DNA of 38,001 bases from an uncultured bacterium (GCA_903873965.1 CAIQQO010000484.1:1-38001); one strand, 5' to 3'. Shown: positions 1 through 7,866, numbered from the stretch's first letter. Translations and numbers: made by a program. Notes: generated by a model not told the origin, from the sequence alone.

Positions 1-507
1 AACGGTAATGGCCTGGTTGAGCGCGCCGTAGTTGTCATCGAATATATTGCGCCATACAGTTGCAACAGCCAGGGCGGGGACGACGACTGGCAAAATATAC
101 AAGGCGCGGTAAATTTTCTTGAACCACAGACCGTTGGTATTGAGCAAAACGGCAATCAACACCCCGGCCGGAACGTGAAATAGTACATTGGATAGCGCCC
201 ACCAGATGTCGAAGATTAACACGCGGAAGAAGTCAAAATCCTGCACCGGCAATCCGCCGGTAAAAATTTTGATGTAGTTGTCCAGGCCAATGAACTTCAG
301 CACGGGCGATGCGAGCCCGAGGCGCAAGTCTTTGGTTTGGAAGTCCGTGAAGGAGATGATGGCCTGATAGATGAGTGGATAGAAGACGATGACGGCCAGG
401 ATGATGAAAGCGGGTATGAGATAAACGTATGCGAGGCCGTTTTGTTCTCGCGCAGAGGATTTCTTTCTGCCAGGGCCCTTGGCGGCACGCATGGTTAATT
501 GCGCCAT
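1..507 (-). CDS. Sugar ABC transporter permease, MalF type (partial, runs off left edge)
   Basis: Membrane subunit of a carbohydrate uptake ABC transporter; it would form the channel with a second permease that is presumably encoded just left of the window. Only the N-terminal 169 codons are present. I read the frame by hand from the ATG at 507, which has a CAGGAG ribosome site nine bases upstream. A basic cytoplasmic start (residues 1-22) is followed by a first transmembrane helix (about 27-50, containing LIPAFIILAVIVFYPLIYQA), a periplasmic loop with the family-typical FIGLDNY segment, and two further hydrophobic stretches ending in RALYILPVVVPALA. This is the standard MalF/UgpA-type architecture. 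It lies downstream of the binding-protein gene on the same strand, with a hairpin between them. Confidence in the family is high; the sugar is not determinable. Confidence 0.9.
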   Translation of the reverse strand, partial: MAQLTMRAAKGPGRKKSSAREQNGLAYVYLIPAFIILAVIVFYPLIYQAIISFTDFQTKDLRLGLASPVLKFIGLDNYIKIFTGGLPVQDFDFFRVLIFDIWWALSNVLFHVPAGVLIAVLLNTNGLWFKKIYRALYILPVVVPALAVATVWRNIFDDNYGALNQAITV

Positions 508-610
508 AATCGTTGCTCCTGTCTGGTTGAATTAGACTGATTGAGCTGACCCACGGGCCAGCCCCTTCGCCGATGACAGTCAATAAGAAAGTATTGTCTT
601 GCCGTTAATA

Positions 611-641
611 AAATGAGCGGCAGATCATCTGTCGCTCATTT
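611..641 (-). terminator. Intercistronic hairpin between binding protein and permease genes
   Basis: Two 15-base arms (611-625 and 627-641) are complementary except for one position, giving a long stem over a tiny loop. In the minus-strand transcript the stem is followed by TTTTATTAA. This looks like a Rho-independent attenuator or an mRNA-stabilising stem just after the binding-protein stop codon. Such an element would let the binding protein be made in excess over the membrane subunits, as is common for ABC importers. Confidence 0.65.
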
Positions 642-664
642 CTTGGCTCACACAATGGGAAATA

Positions 665-1921
665 CTACTTCTTGGCGCCTTCGGTACCCTTCTTGACCCA
701 GTCAGCGGGTGCGACATTCTTCTCGTACACATCGTCTGTGCCGCAGAAATTGCCCCAGTACTTGCCCATCTGGGCATCCTGCGGGCGAATCGTGCCGGCG
801 ATGAGCGCGTCACTGAATGCCTTGACCAGCGGATTGGTGATGGCGACGTCCTTGCGAACCGGCACGTGGCCGGCGCCGTCCATCATAACCTTCTGGGATG
901 CTGCGTTGGTCAGGTACAAGGCCAGTTTGATGGCTGCTTCCTTGTTCTGGCTGTTCGGGTTGATGTAGAACCCATCTACGCCAACCAGCGGTGAGGCAGG
1001 ACCCTTGGGGCCGGCGGGAATCGGCGCGACACCCAGTTTGTCTCCCAACGCTTTAGCGTAGTCGGCTAGCATCCAGTTGCCGTTCAGAATAAAGCCCAGC
1101 TTGCCCTCTTTGAATGGGGGAGTGGCGTCTGCGTCGCTCTTGAACAGCGCGTTGTTCTTCTTCAGTGTGTCGAAAGCCGACTTCAGGAAAGTCATTGCAT
1201 CGGCAATGCCGGTACCCTGGTCGGTCTGGAACTGGAACTTGTCATCGAAGACCTTGCCGCCGTAGGCATTGAAGAAACCCCAGTTGTGATAGCAACCAAA
1301 GCTCATGCCGCCGTTTGTGCCGGCTTTGATGGCTGCCAGCAGTTCATCGGTCGTCTTGGGAGCCGTTTTTAGCATCGAGGTGTTGTAGAACATGGCGACG
1401 CCTTTGATGGTCTCTGGAATGCCATAGATCTTGCCGCCGACGGTCATACCGCCGACTGCGATGTCGAGATCGTCACCCAGCTTGCCTTTGACAAGGTCGG
1501 TGATATCAGCAATGAGGTTGGCGCGTGCGTCATCACCTAGAGAATCGTTCGGGGCGATGAACATATCCGGTCCGCTGCCGGCTGCGACGTCGGTGCGGTA
1601 CTTGTTGAAGACATCATTGAACGGAATCTGCAGCACGTTGATTTTGATGTCGGGCAGGTCAATTGCAGCTTGCTTGACGAGAGCAGTCATGGCGACTTCT
1701 TCCTGACTGCCAGTGCCGTACGCATGCCAGAAAGTGATCTCCGTCTGCTTGGTGGGCGCCTTGGTGGCTTCAGGGGCTTTCGTAGGATCTGCTGCTTTGG
1801 TGGCGGCGACTGGCGCACTTGTTGCGACAGGAGCAGTAGTCGCTGGTGTGCCACCGCAGGCCGCCAGGATCATGCCTGTGGCAACGATCATCGTACCTAA
1901 TGTGAATTTCTGGGTCTTCAT
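665..1921 (-). CDS. Extracellular sugar-binding lipoprotein of an ABC transporter (MalE-like, family 1)
   Basis: A 418-residue solute-binding protein that would capture a sugar or oligosaccharide outside the membrane and deliver it to the permease encoded downstream. The N-terminus is a lipoprotein signal: basic MKTQK, a short hydrophobic core, and lipobox LAAC with the lipidated Cys at residue 22. A Thr/Ala/Pro/Lys-rich tether follows (about 24-58). The mature domain opens with EITFWHAYGTGSQEE, typical of family 1 binding proteins, and contains GPDMFIAPND and the late LVGVDGFYINPNS segment that is conserved in maltodextrin-type proteins. Length is normal for the family. The first gene of the operon on this strand, it has a 440-base upstream region with a possible operator. 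Substrate unknown; galactosides are a guess from the two glycosidase genes elsewhere in the window. Confidence 0.93.
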   Translation of the reverse strand: MKTQKFTLGTMIVATGMILAACGGTPATTAPVATSAPVAATKAADPTKAPEATKAPTKQTEITFWHAYGTGSQEEVAMTALVKQAAIDLPDIKINVLQIPFNDVFNKYRTDVAAGSGPDMFIAPNDSLGDDARANLIADITDLVKGKLGDDLDIAVGGMTVGGKIYGIPETIKGVAMFYNTSMLKTAPKTTDELLAAIKAGTNGGMSFGCYHNWGFFNAYGGKVFDDKFQFQTDQGTGIADAMTFLKSAFDTLKKNNALFKSDADATPPFKEGKLGFILNGNWMLADYAKALGDKLGVAPIPAGPKGPASPLVGVDGFYINPNSQNKEAAIKLALYLTNAASQKVMMDGAGHVPVRKDVAITNPLVKAFSDALIAGTIRPQDAQMGKYWGNFCGTDDVYEKNVAPADWVKKGTEGAKK

Positions 1922-1943
1922 TTCCTAATATACTCCGGTTGGG

Positions 1944-1961
1944 ACAATCTTGTTTGATTGT
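1944..1961. promoter_or_regulatory. 18-bp palindrome upstream of the binding-protein gene, possible operator
   Basis: Perfect 6-base inverted repeat ACAATC-N6-GATTGT lying between the gene start (1921) and a weak minus-strand promoter candidate (TTGATC 2005-2010, 19-base spacer, TACATT 1980-1985). This would place it just downstream of the transcription start, a usual place for repressor operators of sugar importers. No regulator gene for it is in the window. Confidence 0.35.
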
Positions 1962-2352
1962 GCTCTGATGTAAAAACTGAATGTACGCTACTAACAAAGA
2001 TGACGATCAACTTACCTAATCTACTTATAAACCTCTCCTCACTGATACTTGCCTGCATTATTTACCTACACGGAAACCTATACACAAACGCGGAGGATTT
2101 TGGTGTGATCGACACAACCCAGCGAACGATATGGTTTATCGAACGCACGCAAGCCCCTGACGCTATACAACCAATCCGAGAATAGGTGCCATAAGTACAG
2201 GCTGACTATTATTCTGTGATTGTTATTCGAATAGTTGAACGTTACCACTCACTCACAGCGTTGTCAACCAGTTTAGTAAAATATTTCATCCCGAAAATAG
2301 GCTTTGCGATGCCTTTGCGCGCCATTTGTATCATGGTGACTTAATACGCCCG

Positions 2353-2361
2353 TGCTATAGT
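2353..2361 (+). promoter_or_regulatory. Extended -10 promoter element of the ParB-like gene
   Basis: TGCTATAGT matches the extended -10 pattern (TG-N-TATAAT-like). Transcription would begin around 2368, only a few bases before the ATG at 2372. This argues for that ATG as the start rather than the GTG at 2360, which would lie inside the promoter. Confidence 0.55.
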
Positions 2362-2371
2362 GCAAGTCAAG

Positions 2372-3325
2372 ATGGATGACATAAATGATGTTTATTCACA
2401 GGACCAACTGGATTTCAGTGGTGCGCGCGCCAAGGCATTCCTGCGTTCTGTGCTTGGGGTGATTTCAGGCCACCGGCATAGGATGCTGGCCTGGGATGAT
2501 GTTAAAGACAAACTGAGGCTGGGCGGGATGGTGTATCGCGGTATGCAGGTTGTGCCGATCGAAAACATCGTTGGCAGTGTTGGTCGGTACAAGGACTTTG
2601 ATGATGCCTTTCTGCCGACCACGAACACGTTGAGCATGCGCTGGCGCAAAGTTAACCGCGCCTTTTACGATGATGTCAGTCTGCCGCCTATTCAGTTGTA
2701 TAAGGTGGGCGATGCCTACTTTGTGCTGGACGGCAATCATCGCGTCTCGGTGGCGCGAGAACATGGCATTGCGTTTATTGATGCCGAGGTGACGGAGGCC
2801 ATTAGCCGAGTCCCGACGACGGCGGAGGACTTGAACGCGGATATGCTTTCGATTCTGGGTGAATACGCTGATTTTCTTGAGCGCACCCATCTTGATAAGC
2901 TGTGCGTCGACCAGAATATTCGTTTTTCAATCGGTGGTGCGTATGCGCGTTTGATAGAGCATATCGCAGTGCATCGCTATTTCATGGGCCTGGATCTGCA
3001 ACGCGATATTACCGAAGATGAGTCGGTGACAGACTGGTTCGATAACGTGTATATGCCGATCATTCATGCGATTCGTGATGAGAATATTCTGAAGGATTTT
3101 TCCGGACGCACCGAAGCCGATTTATACCTGTGGATCATCGATCACAAGCACTTTTTGCACGAATCCTCCGGCGAAGACATTTCGCCCGAAGATGCTGCCG
3201 CCCACTATGCCGAAAATTATGCCCCGCGCGCGCCGTTGAAACGCATGCAGGATGCAGTTGAAGCTTTGGTTCACACGCTGAAAGACCGGGCGCAACCTGA
3301 CACAACAGATGAACCGACAGATTGA
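2372..3325 (+). CDS. ParB/sulfiredoxin-fold N-terminal domain protein
   Basis: A 317-residue protein of unknown role. The central segment, with PPIQLYKVGDAYFVLDGNHR and following VSVAREHG (Asp-Gly-Asn-His-Arg at about 120-124), is the hallmark of the ParB/Srx nucleotide-binding fold. This motif binds or hydrolyses CTP/ATP in ParB and related proteins. No ParB-type helix-turn-helix is evident after it. The C-terminal half is helical, with a YLWIIDHKHFL segment that I have seen only as a conserved piece of uncharacterised relatives. There is no parA or parS nearby, so chromosome segregation is unlikely; a stand-alone regulator or kinase-like role is possible. The start is the ATG right after an extended -10 box; a GTG four codons upstream is the alternative. 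Confidence 0.7.
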   Translation: MDDINDVYSQDQLDFSGARAKAFLRSVLGVISGHRHRMLAWDDVKDKLRLGGMVYRGMQVVPIENIVGSVGRYKDFDDAFLPTTNTLSMRWRKVNRAFYDDVSLPPIQLYKVGDAYFVLDGNHRVSVAREHGIAFIDAEVTEAISRVPTTAEDLNADMLSILGEYADFLERTHLDKLCVDQNIRFSIGGAYARLIEHIAVHRYFMGLDLQRDITEDESVTDWFDNVYMPIIHAIRDENILKDFSGRTEADLYLWIIDHKHFLHESSGEDISPEDAAAHYAENYAPRAPLKRMQDAVEALVHTLKDRAQPDTTDEPTD

Positions 3326-3360
3326 GTGTGCTTGTTGTTCTCCACTCCTTCCCTGTCTTG

Positions 3361-3366
3361 TAGAAT
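3361..3366 (+). promoter_or_regulatory. -10 box (TAGAAT) giving a probable leaderless mRNA
   Basis: TAGAAT ends exactly six bases before the ATG at 3373, so the expected transcription start is the A of the start codon. No Shine-Dalgarno sequence can fit between. Confidence 0.5.
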
Positions 3367-3372
3367 GCATGT

Positions 3373-4032
3373 ATGGAAATAACATGGCATGGACAATACT
3401 GCTTTCGCATGACGGAGCGTGGGATGCTGGCAGTGGTCACAGACCCATACGACGCAAGCACGGGTGAGGAACTGCCGAAGTTGCGGGCGGATGTCGTCAC
3501 CGTTACGCGGGATGACCCTGCGCACAACAATGTCGGTGCGGTGGTTGCCGGTCAACGCGGCGATGTGCGCGTCGTGCGTGGACCTGGCGAGTATGAGATG
3601 GGCGGCGTTTTTATCACTGGCGTTGCGATGAAAGCTGATGGCAAGAAGGGCGCGGAGGTGCAGCGTGGGACAGTTTACACGTTTAATTTTGATGGCTTGA
3701 CTGTGGTGCACCTGGGCGGACTGTCATTTGTGCCTTCGCAGGCGCAGGTCGAAGCGCTTGAAACGGTCGATGTGTTGCTCGTTTCCGTAGGAGGCGATGA
3801 TGGGTTGAATGCGGCGCAGGCTAGTGAGATCATCAGCTTGATCGAACCTAGCATCGTGATTCCGATGAACTATCATAGCTCTGCCGGGCAAGACCATCGC
3901 AAGCTGGAGGGTGTGAGTAAGTTCCTGAAAGAGATGGGCTTGAACGAGGCCAAGACGCAGGACACGCTTAAGGTGACGCACAGTAATCTACCGGAAGACA
4001 CGCAGGTGATTTTGTTGGAGGTTAAGAGATGA
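3373..4032 (+). CDS. Metallo-beta-lactamase-fold protein, UlaG-like subfamily, metal motif degenerate
   Basis: A 219-residue protein with the layout of small UlaG-like MBL-fold hydrolases: an opening ITWHGQYCFRM, then DPYDASTGEELPKLRADVVT, a GPGEYEMGG turn, HLGG in place of HLGD, and a late PMNYH. The family's metal signature HxHxDH, expected right after ADVVTV, reads TRDDPAHNN here, so two His and the Asp are replaced and only the last His remains. The Asp of HLGD is also Gly. I infer loss of the dinuclear metal site, and a binding or scaffolding role rather than hydrolysis. The TGA stop overlaps the ATG of the next gene (ATGA), so the two are translationally coupled. Confidence 0.82.
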   Translation: MEITWHGQYCFRMTERGMLAVVTDPYDASTGEELPKLRADVVTVTRDDPAHNNVGAVVAGQRGDVRVVRGPGEYEMGGVFITGVAMKADGKKGAEVQRGTVYTFNFDGLTVVHLGGLSFVPSQAQVEALETVDVLLVSVGGDDGLNAAQASEIISLIEPSIVIPMNYHSSAGQDHRKLEGVSKFLKEMGLNEAKTQDTLKVTHSNLPEDTQVILLEVKR

Positions 4033-4907
4033 CGCGGACACTCGGGTCGGATGTAGGGCCATTCCATTCTCTGCGGATGCTGTTTGTTGTCGTATCGGTT
4101 GCATTGATCAGCGTTGGTATGACAGCCTGCGCGCCACCGACGCCAGTGGCTGTGGTGGAAGCGACACCCGTAGCTAACAAAGAATTACAGCAGCATATGG
4201 ATGCTTCACGCGCGGCGCTGAAGTCCGGCCAGTTTGAAGTAGCCCGCGTCGAAGCAGCGGCTGCGGTGCAGTTGGATGTCGGCAACAGCGACGCTCAGTA
4301 TCTGCTGGGTAATGCCTACAATCGGTTGGCCGAACCCGAGGTGGATGCTCAAAAGCGCCAGAATCACTTATCCAATGCCATCACCGCATATCAAGCAGCC
4401 ATTAAACTTAATGCCAACAATGATGCAGCCTACACCAACCTGGCCACGGTGTATTACCAGACAGGCCAGTTTGATGATGCGCAGAAGCAGGTTGAGCAGG
4501 CGCTGAAGATCAGGCCAGATGACCCGACATCGCATTACGTGCTTGGTACGATTTACCTACAACGCGATCCCAAAGTTGTTACTGATGCCTTTGACAAAGC
4601 GCAGGGCGAGTTTGAGGCTGCGATCAAAAATGACGATAAGATGGGCGCGGCGTATATCGGCCTGGCCAACGTCAATATGTTCAAGGGCGATTACAAGCTG
4701 GCGATTGAGAATGCCCAGAAAGGGATCGACTTGATCACCGCCGCCGGTTCGCCCAGCCCGTATGCCCATTGGGCGCTCGCGCAGGCACAGTGTGCCAGCG
4801 GCGACTATGTCAATGGTGCAAAATCGATCGAGAAGATCAACAGTTTCACCCTGGTGGACGCGCTCTTCAATCGCCAGGTGCAGGCGTTGGCTGATCGGTG
4901 TAAATAG
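4029..4907 (+). CDS. TPR-repeat lipoprotein
   Basis: A 292-residue exported protein that probably acts as a protein-interaction scaffold on the outer face of the membrane. It starts with a long n-region and a hydrophobic core ending in lipobox VGMTAC (Cys at about 34), then a Pro/Val-rich tether. From about residue 55 there are five or more tetratricopeptide repeats, seen in pieces such as AITAYQAAIKLNANNDAAYT, LATVYYQTGQFDDAQKQVEQ and LANVNMFKGDYKLAIENAQK. The ATG overlaps the stop of the MBL-fold gene, and a GGAGG site lies seven bases upstream inside that gene. The shared operon suggests a common but unknown process. Confidence 0.85.
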   Translation: MTRTLGSDVGPFHSLRMLFVVVSVALISVGMTACAPPTPVAVVEATPVANKELQQHMDASRAALKSGQFEVARVEAAAAVQLDVGNSDAQYLLGNAYNRLAEPEVDAQKRQNHLSNAITAYQAAIKLNANNDAAYTNLATVYYQTGQFDDAQKQVEQALKIRPDDPTSHYVLGTIYLQRDPKVVTDAFDKAQGEFEAAIKNDDKMGAAYIGLANVNMFKGDYKLAIENAQKGIDLITAAGSPSPYAHWALAQAQCASGDYVNGAKSIEKINSFTLVDALFNRQVQALADRCK

Positions 4908-4972
4908 GCAGCGAACACAGATGACACAGCGGATGCAGGAGACAAGAGGAATGAGGAAAAAAGAAGGGAAAC

Positions 4973-5266
4973 ATGGTTAAACTCGTGATGAGTTGGAATA
5001 TTAAGTCGCAAGTGGAGCCTGCCTATTTTGAGTTCGTTGTGCAGGAGTTCGCGCCGCGCATCATGAAGATGGGCATTCGCCCGACCGAGGCGTGGTACAC
5101 GGTTTATGGCGAAGGCCCGCAGATTATCACGGTGGGCGAAGCCAACGATCGCGACACGCTCGATCGGGTTTTGAACAGCCCAGACTGGACTGAACTGATG
5201 ACCAAGCTGGATGGTTTCGTTACCGACTATAAGCAGAAAATTGTTAAAGCCAGAAGCAAGGGATAG
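4973..5266 (+). CDS. Small alpha/beta protein, possibly dimeric alpha-beta-barrel type
   Basis: A 97-residue soluble protein with an AGAAGGG ribosome site just before the ATG. It alternates predicted strands and helices: MVKLVMSWNIK, AYFEFVVQEFAP, PTEAWYTVYGEGPQIITVGEA, then an Asp-rich helix ending in DYKQKIVKAR. The pattern resembles NIPSNAP/EthD-like ferredoxin-fold proteins that dimerise, but I do not recognise a specific family and no catalytic residues stand out. It is the last gene of the plus-strand group and is convergent with the XRE regulator. Confidence 0.6.
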   Translation: MVKLVMSWNIKSQVEPAYFEFVVQEFAPRIMKMGIRPTEAWYTVYGEGPQIITVGEANDRDTLDRVLNSPDWTELMTKLDGFVTDYKQKIVKARSKG

Positions 5267-5277
5267 CGTATCCGCTA
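5264..5277. terminator. Short inverted repeat spanning two convergent stop codons
   Basis: TAGCG-TATC-CGCTA: a 5-bp stem with a 4-base loop whose arms contain the TAG stop of the plus-strand gene and the TAG stop of the minus-strand gene. It is weak as a terminator and has no T-tract, but its symmetry places both genes' ends in one 14-base element. Confidence 0.3.
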
Positions 5278-5655
5278 AACGGCTTTATCTTTGTCCGCCA
5301 GATATTTCTCCATCTTCTGTTTCTCGGCCAGAAACTGAATAAACTCCAGAGCGATTTTGCGCCGTTCGGTGTTGAGCGATTCGTAGAAGTTCAACAACAG
5401 GCGGATGTCGGCATTCGGTGTGAAATCCCAGTTCGGCGTGATGCCTTTGGCCTCGCTGAGTATGTCAAACACCGTTGTTCCGTATATGACCGCCAGTGCT
5501 TCGAGCTCTTCAAGTGTGGGACTGGTCTTGTTGGTTTCGAGACTGCTGATATAGCTCGAACTGCGATCCAGCCCGCTGCGCTCGATCACTTCGGCCTGTG
5601 TGAAGTGCTTTTTCTCGCGATATCGCTTTAATTGGTAGCCCAGACTATCCGGCAT
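5275..5655 (-). CDS. XRE-family helix-turn-helix transcriptional regulator
   Basis: A 126-residue DNA-binding protein. Residues about 5-62 form a Cro/C1-type HTH: LGYQLKRYREKKHFTQAEVI, then the recognition-helix region SYISSLETNKTSPTLEELEA and LAVIYGTTVFDIL. The remaining helical tail (LRxxLNFYESLN..ALEFIQFLAEKQK) probably dimerises. I chose the ATG at 5655 because AGAAGGA lies seven to eight bases upstream; a GTG eight codons earlier is possible. It sits 45 bases downstream of the M20 hydrolase gene on the same strand and may be co-transcribed with it. Target unknown; regulation of the neighbouring nucleobase genes is a guess. Confidence 0.9.
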   Translation of the reverse strand: MPDSLGYQLKRYREKKHFTQAEVIERSGLDRSSSYISSLETNKTSPTLEELEALAVIYGTTVFDILSEAKGITPNWDFTPNADIRLLLNFYESLNTERRKIALEFIQFLAEKQKMEKYLADKDKAV

Positions 5656-5700
5656 ATTGTTCCTTCTCGGGGCGGACACTCAGGACCGCCCCTGTGTTAA

Positions 5701-6939
5701 CTACTTATTCTCAAAGGGATACATGGCTACCGCAGCCGGCAGCGCGGCATAGAAGGACGTGGCTTTGACGACGTCGTCGAGTAGTACCTGATCGATGACG
5801 GTATGCGCGTGATTCTCATCGCCAGGCCCGAAACCGATGGAGGGGATGCCGGCTTTCCCGGCCCAGTACGTGCCATTGGTGCTGAAGTTCCACTTGCCTG
5901 TCGCGGCGCGCGCACCGTAGACGGCTTCTGTCGTAGTCTCCGCCGCTTGTACCAGAGGATGTGATGCATCCAGTGCCCATGCGGGGAAATATTTGTCCAG
6001 AACCATTTTAAAGCCCGTGTAGCTGGGCTCATCGTATTGCAGCATTTCCAGCTTGAGTTCCGGGAAGCCGGAGTGGTCGATGATCGTTTGCACTTCTTCC
6101 ATCGCGCTCTGCAGCGTATCGCCAAAGGTGACACGCCGGTCGATGTAGATCGTCGCCTCATCCGGAACGGCATTGATGCTGACAGTACTCACCTTCATGT
6201 CACTCACGGTGATAGTGCCCTTGCCGAGGAACTCGTGCGTGCGCAGGTGCGGATCGAGGTCGCGGATGCCCGCAATCGTCGTAAGCAGCTTGTAAACTGC
6301 GTTGTCGCCCAGATAGTTGCTGGCCGCGTGCGCGCTGCGCCCTTTGGCCGTTACCTTCATCTCCACACGCCCTTTGTGTCCGCGATATATCTGCATCCGA
6401 GTCGGCTCACCGATGACTACAAAGTCGGGTTTGATGTGCGGGTCGTTGTCCACGAACGAGTTCGGTGCGATCCCGTCGCACCACTCTTCCATGTTCCCGA
6501 AGTACCACGCCGTCCATTCGGTGGTATCGAGCAAGCCCAGGTCGCGCGCCAGTGCCATTCCGTAGATCATGCCCGGCGTGCTGCCTTTTTCATCGCTGGC
6601 GCCGCGCGCAAACAGGACGCCATCACGCACCACGCCTGCAAAGGGATCATGATCCCACTGCGTGCGGTCGCCGATGCCCACGGTGTCGATGTGCGAATCA
6701 AACACGATATGGCGCGGGCCAACGCCGATCCGCCCCAGAATATTGCCCATCACGTCAAATCGCACTTCGTCGAAGCCCAGCTTGCGCATTTCGGCTGCGC
6801 AGCGTTCGCCCACGTCTTTCAGTTGCGACTCCATGCTGGGGATGGCGCAGATATCGCGCATGAACTGGATGATGTCAGCGCGCCGATCCTCGACGCGCGC
6901 GTTGAGATTGTTGGTGAGTTCGGGTGTTAGCTTGGTCAT
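5701..6939 (-). CDS. M20-family metallohydrolase, YgeY-like
   Basis: A 412-residue di-zinc peptidase/deacylase fold enzyme. The metal and catalytic stations are visible in order: DSHIDTVG (about residue 85), GASDEKGS, FGNMEEWCDG with the catalytic Glu pair, GEPT, and the late GDENHAHTVID. The dimerisation domain has KGRSAHAA. MEEWCDG and FSTNGTYW are features I associate with the YgeY group linked to selenium-dependent purine metabolism in enterobacteria and clostridia, where it probably cleaves an acylated or ureido amino-acid-like intermediate. The neighbouring amidohydrolases support a nucleobase catabolic role, but the substrate is inference. The reading frame stays open far upstream, across the divergent pyrK-like gene; the ATG at 6939 fits the family N-terminus. 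Confidence 0.85.
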   Translation of the reverse strand: MTKLTPELTNNLNARVEDRRADIIQFMRDICAIPSMESQLKDVGERCAAEMRKLGFDEVRFDVMGNILGRIGVGPRHIVFDSHIDTVGIGDRTQWDHDPFAGVVRDGVLFARGASDEKGSTPGMIYGMALARDLGLLDTTEWTAWYFGNMEEWCDGIAPNSFVDNDPHIKPDFVVIGEPTRMQIYRGHKGRVEMKVTAKGRSAHAASNYLGDNAVYKLLTTIAGIRDLDPHLRTHEFLGKGTITVSDMKVSTVSINAVPDEATIYIDRRVTFGDTLQSAMEEVQTIIDHSGFPELKLEMLQYDEPSYTGFKMVLDKYFPAWALDASHPLVQAAETTTEAVYGARAATGKWNFSTNGTYWAGKAGIPSIGFGPGDENHAHTVIDQVLLDDVVKATSFYAALPAAVAMYPFENK

Positions 6940-6978
6940 TTGTATTCCTATATTGTATGTGAGTGCGGCAGGTTCAGT

Positions 6979-6984
6979 TAAAAT
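6979..6984 (+). promoter_or_regulatory. -10 box (TAAAAT) of the pyrK-like gene, probable leaderless start
   Basis: TAAAAT ends six bases before the ATG at 6991, so transcription should start at the start codon itself. It lies in the 51-base divergent gap to the YgeY-like gene. That gene has its own minus-strand -10 candidate at 6952-6957 (TACAAT on its strand). A 10-bp palindrome TGGCATGCCA covers 6987-6996 over the start codon. Confidence 0.45.
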
Positions 6985-6990
6985 GGTGGC

Positions 6991-7866
6991 ATGCCATCGG
7001 CACAAGCACGCCATAGAGACAGTCAGTTTCAGTCCCCGAATGTTGCATTTGAATTGCCTCGTTCTGCTCGTATTATCGATATCCAGCGTGAGACTCCCAT
7101 GGTCAAGACGTTTGTATTCGATACCGATATCGATGCCGAACCCGGTCAGTTCATCATGTTGTGGATTCCGGGCATCGACGAGAAGCCCATGAGTATTGCG
7201 GGTATACGTCCACTCACCATCAGCGTAGCGCGCGTCGGACCAGCCACCAGTGCGCTGCACGATATGAACATCGGTGACTATGTCGGGTGGCGCGGACCGT
7301 TTGGGCGGCCCTATCGCCTCGATACCGATCACCCGGCATTGCTCGTTGCTGGTGGATACGGCAGTGCACCCCTGTATATGCTGGCGCAACAGGCGCTGGC
7401 GCATGGTATGGATGTCACCGTCGCCATTGGCGCGCGCGTGGCCGATGAGTTACTGTACGCAAACCGGTTCGAGCAACTGGGTGTGCAGCTTCTACTCAGC
7501 ACCAACGATGGTTCGCGCGGCATGAAGGGCTTTGTCACCGATGCCATCCGCGCCCGGTTTCTAACAGCATCAATGGAGCAGAGCGGATTTGAATCCCCAA
7601 TCACCGCTTCACCGCTTCACCTCTACGCCTGTGGGCCTGAGCCGATGCTTGTCGCGCTCTTCAAGTTGTGTCGCGCCAACAACTGGCAAGGTCAGCTCAG
7701 TGTGGAGCGTTATATGAAATGTGGTTTTGGCGTGTGCGGCCAGTGCGCGCTCGATGATGTCCTCGTATGCGTCGATGGGCCTGTACTCACCCTCGATCAA
7801 CTTGAAGCCAAACACGACTTTGGACACTTCCACCGAGGCTCGACAGGAAGAAGGTTGGAGATTTGA
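6991..7866 (+). CDS. pyrK: Dihydroorotate dehydrogenase electron-transfer subunit-like iron-sulfur flavoprotein
   Basis: A 291-residue reductase of the ferredoxin-NADP reductase superfamily that passes electrons between NAD(P)H, FAD and a 2Fe-2S cluster. The N-terminal barrel holds the flavin (PGQFIMLWIPG, then KPMSIAG). The nucleotide-binding domain starts at LLVAGGYGSAPLYMLA, and the PyrK-type C-terminal cluster motif is MKCGFGVCGQC followed by VLVCVDGPV, giving C-x4-C-x2-C-x7-C. PyrK normally partners PyrD, but no pyrD is adjacent. The next gene, one base away, is a dihydroorotase-like hydrolase. It may therefore serve pyrimidine synthesis with a distant PyrD or support a reductive/oxidative step of nucleobase catabolism. 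Confidence 0.82.
   Translation: MPSAQARHRDSQFQSPNVAFELPRSARIIDIQRETPMVKTFVFDTDIDAEPGQFIMLWIPGIDEKPMSIAGIRPLTISVARVGPATSALHDMNIGDYVGWRGPFGRPYRLDTDHPALLVAGGYGSAPLYMLAQQALAHGMDVTVAIGARVADELLYANRFEQLGVQLLLSTNDGSRGMKGFVTDAIRARFLTASMEQSGFESPITASPLHLYACGPEPMLVALFKLCRANNWQGQLSVERYMKCGFGVCGQCALDDVLVCVDGPVLTLDQLEAKHDFGHFHRGSTGRRLEI

Larger units (their letters stand above)
1922..2371. other. Non-coding divergent regulatory region
   Basis: About 450 bases, AT-richer than the genes around it, between the minus-strand sugar importer and the plus-strand ParB-like gene. I see no credible gene in it. It holds the 18-bp palindrome at 1944-1961, a consensus minus-strand -35 box TTGACA (2262-2267) with only a poor -10 box 17 bases on, and the plus-strand extended -10 box near 2353-2361. 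Confidence 0.6.

Noticed and set aside
233-583. Minus-strand frames of 63 and 116 codons in the permease region
   Set aside because: They are out of frame with the real MalF-type permease, which reads from the ATG at 507 through the left edge.
1922-2371. Possible small gene at 1958-2185 in the divergent intergenic region
   Set aside because: The translation has no ribosome site, no domain and AT-driven composition; regulatory DNA is more likely.
6037-6930. Long plus-strand open frame opposite the YgeY-like gene
   Set aside because: It is antisense to a gene with all M20 metal motifs; its translation is His/Arg-rich and has no domain or ribosome site.
6940-7404. Upstream extension of the YgeY-like reading frame across the pyrK-like gene
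   Set aside because: The extra N-terminus has no M20 similarity and overlaps a well-supported divergent gene; the ATG at 6939 matches the family start.
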